Shown here in pieces: positions 42,765-47,444 of a DNA stretch of 47,444 nt (position 1 is its first letter; each line of letters starts with the position of its first letter). The notes under the pieces are model-generated. The model made no database searches, was not told the origin of the DNA, and saw nothing but the letters and a program-made list of their open reading frames with translations. The position numbers and the translations under genes were made by a program. The stretch comes from JAWODU01 sp046483125 (GTDB lineage: Bacteria > Verrucomicrobiota > Kiritimatiellia > UBA8416 > JAWODU01), in contig JAWODU010000092.1 in the NCBI GenBank assembly GCA_046483125.1, forward strand, positions 1-47,444. Direction: 5' to 3'.

Positions 42765-43961
42765 CTAATCAGCGGCAAGTCTCTCTTTGGCCCACGCCCT
42801 GATGCCGTCCTCCGTGTGGGGCCCAGGGGCGGCGATGAGTTCGAGCCCGGCTTCGAGCTTACCGAATATGTTCCAGAATACCACGCCGCGCACACGACCG
42901 TCTTTCATGTAGAATATCCCGCCCTTTCCTTCGACGTCGTCTACCGTGCAGAACGTATTGAGAGCGGATCTCGTCTCTCCCACAGCTTCGTAACCGGCGT
43001 CAAACAGGTCCGAATAAAAGAACGGCAGATGACGATAAGGTTCTTCTTCACCGGCCATGTTCCGGCCCGCCGCCTTGCCCATCTTGAGCGCGTTGTCCTC
43101 GTGCTCCACGCGGAGCCTGCCCTTCAGGATAGGGTTGTGGAAATTCGCGACGTCCCCCGCCGCGAATATGTCCGGCCGCGATGTCCGGAGTTGTTCGTCC
43201 ACAACTATGCCGTTGTCGACTTTGAGTCCGGTGTCTTCGGCCAGGGCCGTTTCAGGAACAATACCCAGGCCGGCAACAACAGCGTCGGCCTCCACCGTCC
43301 GACCGTTTTCGACGCGAACAGAGTATCGCTCGCGGGCTTCGTTTATTGCGGAGGGCTTGCATCCGGACATAACTGTAACGCCCTTTTCCTTGTAATATTC
43401 GGTAAGCCGCCGGGCAAACTCCAGGGGAAGCATCAGGCCCGCGATCCCCGATTCCGGGAAGACCATGGTAACTTCCTTTTCGTTCATCCGCATGGCCGCG
43501 GCGATTTCCGAACCTATGAAGCCGGCGCCGAAAACGGTAAAATGATTCCCTTTATCGGTCAGTTGCCTGAGGCCACGGTAATCGGACAGGGTTCGGAAGT
43601 ACATTACACTGGCCCCGTCCATAGGCAGGCTCCTGGGCGTGCCGCCGGTGGCGAGGAGGAGCTTTTCGTATTGATACTCTTCGCCGTCCCCGGTGGTAAT
43701 CCGACGACTGTCCGGGTCGATTGCGGTAACGCGTGTGCCGGCCAGGACATCTGCCCCCTTGGCTTCACTGCCGCACCATATGTCGTCGACGGTCTTTTTC
43801 CCGGTCCATAGATCCTTTGTCAAAGGCGGGCGTTTGTAAGGAGGATCCTGTTCGGCGCCGATAATGAGTACTTCGCCTGTGCCGTCGACTTCTCTTATTC
43901 CCTTCACCGCCGCGTCAGCGGTCATTCCTCCGCCTGCTATGATGTGCTTGTACTTCTTCAT
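42765..43961 (-). CDS. FAD-dependent pyridine nucleotide-disulfide-type oxidoreductase
   Basis: A 398-residue flavoprotein resembling ferredoxin/rubredoxin reductases and AIF. The FAD motif is IIAGGGMTADAAVKGI, the NAD(P)H motif FTVFGAGFIGSEIAAAM, and the second FAD motif SRPDIFAAGDVANFHNP. PPYKRPPLTKDLWTG is typical of the ferredoxin-reductase subgroup. The C-terminal domain ends RAWAKERLA. It would pass electrons from NAD(P)H to a small iron-sulfur protein not encoded next to it. GAAAGGACAG precedes the ATG. Confidence 0.9.
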   Translation of the reverse strand: MKKYKHIIAGGGMTADAAVKGIREVDGTGEVLIIGAEQDPPYKRPPLTKDLWTGKKTVDDIWCGSEAKGADVLAGTRVTAIDPDSRRITTGDGEEYQYEKLLLATGGTPRSLPMDGASVMYFRTLSDYRGLRQLTDKGNHFTVFGAGFIGSEIAAAMRMNEKEVTMVFPESGIAGLMLPLEFARRLTEYYKEKGVTVMSGCKPSAINEARERYSVRVENGRTVEADAVVAGLGIVPETALAEDTGLKVDNGIVVDEQLRTSRPDIFAAGDVANFHNPILKGRLRVEHEDNALKMGKAAGRNMAGEEEPYRHLPFFYSDLFDAGYEAVGETRSALNTFCTVDDVEGKGGIFYMKDGRVRGVVFWNIFGKLEAGLELIAAPGPHTEDGIRAWAKERLAAD

Positions 43962-43975
43962 TCGTCTGTCCTTTC

Positions 43976-44040
43976 AATTCTCCAATCTTAATCTCCGCAA
44001 ATCTTGTTCCAATCTTAATCTTAATCGTCCCTCTTAATCG
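43976..44040. repeat. TTAATC-type repeat (family B)
   Basis: Units CCAATCTTAATC, CCAATCTTAATCTTAATCG and CCCTCTTAATCG occur in tandem between the oxidoreductase and protease genes, matching the units at 30613-30648 and 30822-30857 and, in the opposite sense, at 47050-47090. Confidence 0.75.
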
Positions 44041-44071
44041 ACAACCTTGAAAGGAACAATCCTCCTTCTGG

Positions 44072-45244
44072 TCATCCTCCAGCTTCTATCTCCTGCTCGA
44101 GTTTACGAGTCTCGCCTTCTGCTCCCTCCAGATCAAGTTTAACCGCGAGGAACTTGAGCATGTCCTTCAGCGATATAATCCCCTTGAGACGCCCGTCGTC
44201 GACCACCATAAGGCGGCTGTTGCCGGTTTGGTTCATGCGTGAAAGCGCCTCGGCCGCGTCCGTGTCGGGCGATATGGTATTTTCTTCCGAGCATTTCCTG
44301 GCTATATCGCCCACTCTTTTGTCACGCCACTGGCCGCGGTCCACATTCTTGACGTCGCGGGTGCTTACACATCCGGCGATGCGGCCGTCATCGACCACGG
44401 GAAACATTTTGAAATGATACCTGTAGACGTAGTCGTTAACCAGTTCTTCCACGCTCAGGTCGGAAGTCACCGACACCGGATCTTCGCGCATGAAACGGCT
44501 GACCGGCTCGCCCGACAGGGTTTCGCGGATGACGACCTGCCGGTAGGACCCGTGGGAAATTCCGCGCAGGAACATCCCGATAAGCACCCACCACAGCCCA
44601 CCCACGAAACCTCCGCCCAGCAGATTCACAATACCGAGAATAATGAGAACGAGCCCGAAACCCGAACCGATATCAGAAGAAATCCCTGTGGCCCATCTCA
44701 GGTTCTTCTTCCATGCCCAGAGCATGGAACGCAGTATCCTGCCCCCGTCGAGCGGAAACGCGGGGAGCAGATTGAAAAACGCGACTATCACGTTTATCCA
44801 CGCCAGGTATCTTATAACGCCCGTTGCCGGAACGGGTAACACACTCTTCGTCACGGCATACACCCCGTACAGCATGCCAGCCAAAGCAAAGCTTGCCAGC
44901 GGGCCGGCCGCCGCCATGTAAAACTCGCCCCTCGGAGTGCGCGGCTCTTCGCTCATCTGCGCGACGCCGCCGAACATGAACAGCGTGATTCCCTTCATGG
45001 GTATGCCGAAACGCCGCCCTGCAAGGGAATGGCTCATTTCGTGAATAATTATCGAAGCGAACAGTCCTAAGGCACCAAGCACACCCATTATGACGTACTG
45101 GCGGGTTTTCAGATCCTCGTAATGAAACGGGAAGTACCCCCCCGTCAGGCTGACTATTATCAGAACGGCCAGCAGAAGCCAGGTAGCGTCGATTCTGACT
45201 TCGAAGCCGAAAAGCTTAAAGAGACGTATTCCTTTTCCGAACAT
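44072..45244 (-). CDS. Site-2-protease family (M50) metalloprotease with CBS pair
   Basis: A 390-residue membrane protease. The zinc motif is HEMSH (His68, Glu69, His72) in a membrane segment, and the third ligand lies in NLLPAFPLDGGRILRS. About six membrane segments cover residues 20-230. The C-terminal cytoplasmic part is a CBS pair (FMREDPVSVTSDLSVEELVN, CVSTRDVKN, ARKCSEENTISPDTDAAEAL, GIISLKDMLKFLA), which usually senses adenine nucleotides. This is the usual M50B-CBS architecture. The substrate is unknown; anti-sigma factors are typical for S2P. GGAGG precedes the ATG. Confidence 0.94.
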   Translation of the reverse strand: MFGKGIRLFKLFGFEVRIDATWLLLAVLIIVSLTGGYFPFHYEDLKTRQYVIMGVLGALGLFASIIIHEMSHSLAGRRFGIPMKGITLFMFGGVAQMSEEPRTPRGEFYMAAAGPLASFALAGMLYGVYAVTKSVLPVPATGVIRYLAWINVIVAFFNLLPAFPLDGGRILRSMLWAWKKNLRWATGISSDIGSGFGLVLIILGIVNLLGGGFVGGLWWVLIGMFLRGISHGSYRQVVIRETLSGEPVSRFMREDPVSVTSDLSVEELVNDYVYRYHFKMFPVVDDGRIAGCVSTRDVKNVDRGQWRDKRVGDIARKCSEENTISPDTDAAEALSRMNQTGNSRLMVVDDGRLKGIISLKDMLKFLAVKLDLEGAEGETRKLEQEIEAGG

Positions 45245-45642
45245 GGTAATTTTCCTCCGCCGTCAATGATAGATGTCCCGTGCCCCGTGTTGAATAAGCC
45301 TGTGCCTGAGTCCCCGTTTCGAAAAACCGCAGGGAGAAAGGGGGTGGTTTTTTGTTCTTTGTTGTTTGTTTGTCGGTTTTTCGGTCCGGGAAATCGGTAA
45401 CAGCGGACAAGGTACAACTTTTGCCCTCAGGTCTTTTGAACTGCGCTCTGCCCCGATTGGGGTCTTACGGGTTCCGGGTTATCCTCTGGTACAAGATGCG
45501 GGAGGCGGAGTATGACCGGATGCTTGAAGCTTCTGTCAAAGATTGAATGAAAGACGATGAAGCGGGGATCGGTGGACGATGACGGAAAACGCGGCGACGG
45601 GGAAATATTTGACAGAACCCAAAATACGCGCAGAATACTGAC
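45245..45642. other. Intergenic region, T-rich tract, no gene called
   Basis: About 400 bases. A tract at 45346-45382 is rich in T and TTTG. A frame at 45352-45546 contains a short protein-like stretch (LGSYGFRVILWYKMREAEYD) but has no recognisable start or homologue and is not called. No repeat of family A or B is present. Confidence 0.4.
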
Positions 45643-45987
45643 ATGAAAATAGAACATTATTCATTCGGAGAGATAACAATCGACGGCAGAAAGTACGATT
45701 CCGACATCCTGATTTACCCGGACGGAAGAATAGACGACTCCTGGTGGCGCAAAGAGGGGCACGTGCTGGACATGGAGGATATCCGCGAACTGCTCGAAAG
45801 CGATCCGAGAGAAATCATAGCGGGTACCGGCGCCAGCGGCATGATGAGGCCGGAGGGCGATCTTGAAGAACGTCTCAAGGCTTCAGGCATAGAGTTTACG
45901 GCCGTACCTACGGAAGAAGCCGTAAGAAAGATAAACGGCCTTACCGGACAGGAAGGAGTGGCGGCCTGCCTTCACCTGACATGTTAG
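45643..45987 (+). CDS. Mth938-like domain protein (NDUFAF3/DUF498 family)
   Basis: A 114-residue protein with the conserved core ILIYPDGRIDDSWWRKEGHVL and a later IIAGTGASGMMRP, both characteristic of the Mth938 family. It is complete. The family includes the mitochondrial complex I assembly factor NDUFAF3, but bacterial members have no proven role. It lies alone after the T-rich gap. Confidence 0.88.
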   Translation: MKIEHYSFGEITIDGRKYDSDILIYPDGRIDDSWWRKEGHVLDMEDIRELLESDPREIIAGTGASGMMRPEGDLEERLKASGIEFTAVPTEEAVRKINGLTGQEGVAACLHLTC

Positions 45988-46202
45988 CGATGAATAAGCT
46001 CATCAAGGGACACAGGCTCCTGCAATGGCAGACGCCGCGTAAACACACGCAGCATCCGGTAAGAGACCGGTAGATCTGATCATGGAAATGCCTCTCTCGG
46101 TGCCGATCGATCATAAGCGACATATGGGTCGTGCTTGACGCGAGGCCTTTACGGCTTCATAGTTGTATTCGCAGAGGGGGAGTTGGCGGAAACGGGGAGC
46201 GT

Positions 46203-46829
46203 ATGATCAACGACCGACACCAACTGATTAAAGCCGCATTGAAGCGCGCACGCGGTGGAAGCGGCAGTAACCTGAATGCCCTGCATGAAGCGCATGCCGG
46301 ATACAGTACCGCGGGATTGGTGCCTGACCTGGGTTCGGTGTCCTATGTTATCGTCGGAGGCCTGGCCACGGCCTGTTATATGCCCCGGCGCATGACGCTC
46401 GATACGGATATTCTCGTTTCCCTGGAGGATCTCCCGCCGGCGGAATCGGCTCTTACCGCTGCAAATTGCACACGAACAGGCACACTCGCCTCAGTGAGCA
46501 GTACGTGGCGCATGCCCGGCGGACGTGCCCTGGATGTTATCGCGCTCGACAACCACTGGGTACATGACGCGATCCATAGCGCTCACGTCGGAGAAAACGG
46601 GCTCCCTTATATCGCTTTACCCTACCTGGTGCTGATGAAACTGGAATCCGGGCGTCTTCAGGATCTGGCGGACATCAGCCGAATGATGGGTTTTGCCGAT
46701 AATCCGGCAGTCGATCGTACGCGTTCCCTTGTCAATACGCACCGGCCGAATGATCTCGAAGATCTGGAAGGCATGATCCGTCTTGGAAAACTGGAACACG
46801 AGCAGGGAAACTCAACCACGAGCGGCTGA
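46203..46829 (+). CDS. Nucleotidyltransferase-like protein
   Basis: A 208-residue protein from the ATG at 46203 (GGGGAG upstream; a longer frame to 46131 is possible). The core reads VIVGGLATACYMPRRMTLDT followed by DILV, the GG...R.T.D.D pattern of MNT/AbiEii-like nucleotidyltransferases. A later segment, LPYIALPYLVLMKLESGRLQ followed by DLADI, is also typical (K.....R..D..D). Such proteins are often toxins or antitoxins of type IV-like pairs, but no clear partner is adjacent. Two acidic residues (DTD) are present, so activity is possible. Confidence 0.75.
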   Translation: MINDRHQLIKAALKRARGGSGSNLNALHEAHAGYSTAGLVPDLGSVSYVIVGGLATACYMPRRMTLDTDILVSLEDLPPAESALTAANCTRTGTLASVSSTWRMPGGRALDVIALDNHWVHDAIHSAHVGENGLPYIALPYLVLMKLESGRLQDLADISRMMGFADNPAVDRTRSLVNTHRPNDLEDLEGMIRLGKLEHEQGNSTTSG

Positions 46830-46939
46830 AGTCGGTCGTGATTGAGCTATTGTTCACGCGGTGCCAGCCTTTCAAGCCCAGCACTGATACAGCAAGATGT
46901 TCGCCGATCGGGGGATCGGCTCCTACAGAAGCCCTGCGG

Positions 46940-46991
46940 GTGAGACACCCGCTACTACAACGGCCGGAAGGTGTAGTAACGCGTGTCTCAC
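46940..46991. other. Long two-part hairpin
   Basis: Perfect arms GTGAGACAC (46940-46948) and GTGTCTCAC (46983-46991), with an inner pair TACTACA (46953-46959) and TGTAGTA (46972-46978), enclose a GC-rich loop. It lies after the nucleotidyltransferase gene. No T tract follows, so it is more likely a palindromic repeat than a terminator. Confidence 0.7.
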
Positions 46992-47037
46992 GCGTACATG
47001 CAGGAGGCGAACCACTGTTCGCCGAAGGCCGGGACAG

Positions 47038-47099
47038 AGGTCAGAGGGAGAGATTAAGATTATGATTAAGATAGGGATTAAGATGGGTTGGGAGGGACA
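47038..47099. repeat. TTAATC-type repeat (family B), inverted orientation
   Basis: GATTAAGATTATGATTAAG and GGGATTAAGATGGG occur here on the plus strand, the reverse complement of the 30613-30857 units. The end GGGAGGGACAC also matches the complement of GTGTCCCTC at 30816. The copy stops just where the IS1380-type element begins. Confidence 0.75.
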
Positions 47100-47444
47100 C
47101 CTAGTCCTCATACAAGCGCGATTTAATTAGAGAAAGGATGACTAAAAACTCGAAATGCCCGCCAGTATTGGTTAAAGTAAAGATATTGAAAAGCACAAAA
47201 ACCAATGAAAGGGAGCATTTCAAGTGAGCAGATCCTACCGCAAAATCATCCGTAACCGCAAGGAAAGAATTGAACGTCGGCTGGCCCGCAAACAATATGA
47301 AGATCAGCCCAGGCCCGTCATGACGGCGAGCAACATTCACTACGAGATGGCCGAAAAGAGCCAGGGGATCGGGTACGGTGGCATTGGGGCGATCCACCAG
47401 ATGGCGGGTAATCTGGGGCTGCCGAAGGAGATCAACGAGAATGT
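47100..47444 (+). mobile_element. Left part of an IS1380-family insertion sequence (continues beyond window)
   Basis: A partial IS1380-type transposase gene starts at 47224. The likely left end is CCTAGTCCTCATACAAGCG at 47100, since IS1380-family ends commonly start with CC and this is where the neighbouring repeat stops. The right end and the target duplication cannot be seen. Confidence 0.6.
47224..47444 (+). CDS. IS1380-family transposase, N-terminal part (3' end outside window)
   Basis: From a GTG at 47224 with GGGAG about ten bases upstream, the frame is open to the window end (73 complete codons). After a basic leader (SYRKIIRNRKERIERRLARK) it reads TASNIHYEMAEKSQGIGYGG and then IGAIHQMAGNLGLPKEIN. 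The YGGIGAIH....LGLP pattern is characteristic of the beginning of IS1380-group DDE transposases. The catalytic residues lie further downstream, outside the window. Confidence 0.8.
   Translation, partial: MSRSYRKIIRNRKERIERRLARKQYEDQPRPVMTASNIHYEMAEKSQGIGYGGIGAIHQMAGNLGLPKEINEN

Noticed and set aside
42738..43811. Plus-strand frame of 357 codons
   Set aside because: Antisense to the FAD oxidoreductase gene, which has both nucleotide-binding motifs.

Overview
The window is a GC-rich bacterial chromosome segment. Nothing in it names a species. The mix of genes (TolC/RND efflux, a sulfatase remnant, a beta-helix carbohydrate protein, RtcB, AmrS-type radical SAM, an IS1380-type transposase) and the abundant intergenic low-complexity repeats (GGAATG-type and TTAATC-type) suggest a Gram-negative environmental lineage, possibly of the PVC group (Kiritimatiellota/Lentisphaerota-like). 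That placement is an inference with low confidence.

Layout. 1-7118: end of a membrane protein (anti-sigma-like), a CnrX/Spy-like periplasmic metal sensor, then an outer-membrane factor, a membrane-fusion protein and an RND pump in one operon. 7316-12506: an accessory stretch with a DUF4062/TIR-like protein, about 970 bases of hairpin-rich DNA without a convincing gene, a DUF5131 (Gp37/Gp68) gene coupled to a TcmP gene broken by an in-frame amber codon, a fragment of an sce7726-family gene, and a Phd-PIN toxin-antitoxin pair with a TGTACA operator. 12809-20846: housekeeping genes (RhlE-type helicase, cold shock protein, SlyD-like FKBP, SWIM-SNF2 helicase, RecN).

21033-29468 is the most distinctive part, an arsenic island of two units. 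The first has an ArsR gene whose promoter contains a perfect 22-bp palindrome, an ArsP-type permease, a glutaredoxin-like thioredoxin, a membrane-anchored thioredoxin, a lipoprotein joining a SurA-like region to a thioredoxin, and the ArsF- and ArsG-family proteins. The second is arsR-arsC-arsM-acr3. Together they would reduce arsenate, methylate arsenite, export As(III), and probably reduce and export organoarsenicals using an envelope thiol relay of four different CxxC proteins fed by the CcdA-like ArsG.

29480-33288 (minus strand) looks like a decaying polysaccharide operon: a beta-helix protein, an internally deleted SDR gene, a repeat block, an intact SDR gene and an internally deleted sulfatase gene. 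33420-46829 holds RtcB, AmrS, a PRC-barrel protein, a translationally coupled trio (six-hairpin glycosidase-like protein, GT4 glycosyltransferase, phosphoribosyltransferase), a PAS histidine kinase, a FAD oxidoreductase, an M50-CBS protease, a Mth938-like protein and a nucleotidyltransferase-like protein. The right edge carries the start of an IS1380-family element next to a TTAATC repeat.

Two themes recur. One is a family of two-armed GGAATG repeats (purine arm, unique loop, pyrimidine arm) between genes, one copy of which holds an apparently gutted four-helix-bundle gene. The other is a set of genes that keep both ends but have lost their middles. No rRNA, tRNA or CRISPR array was seen.
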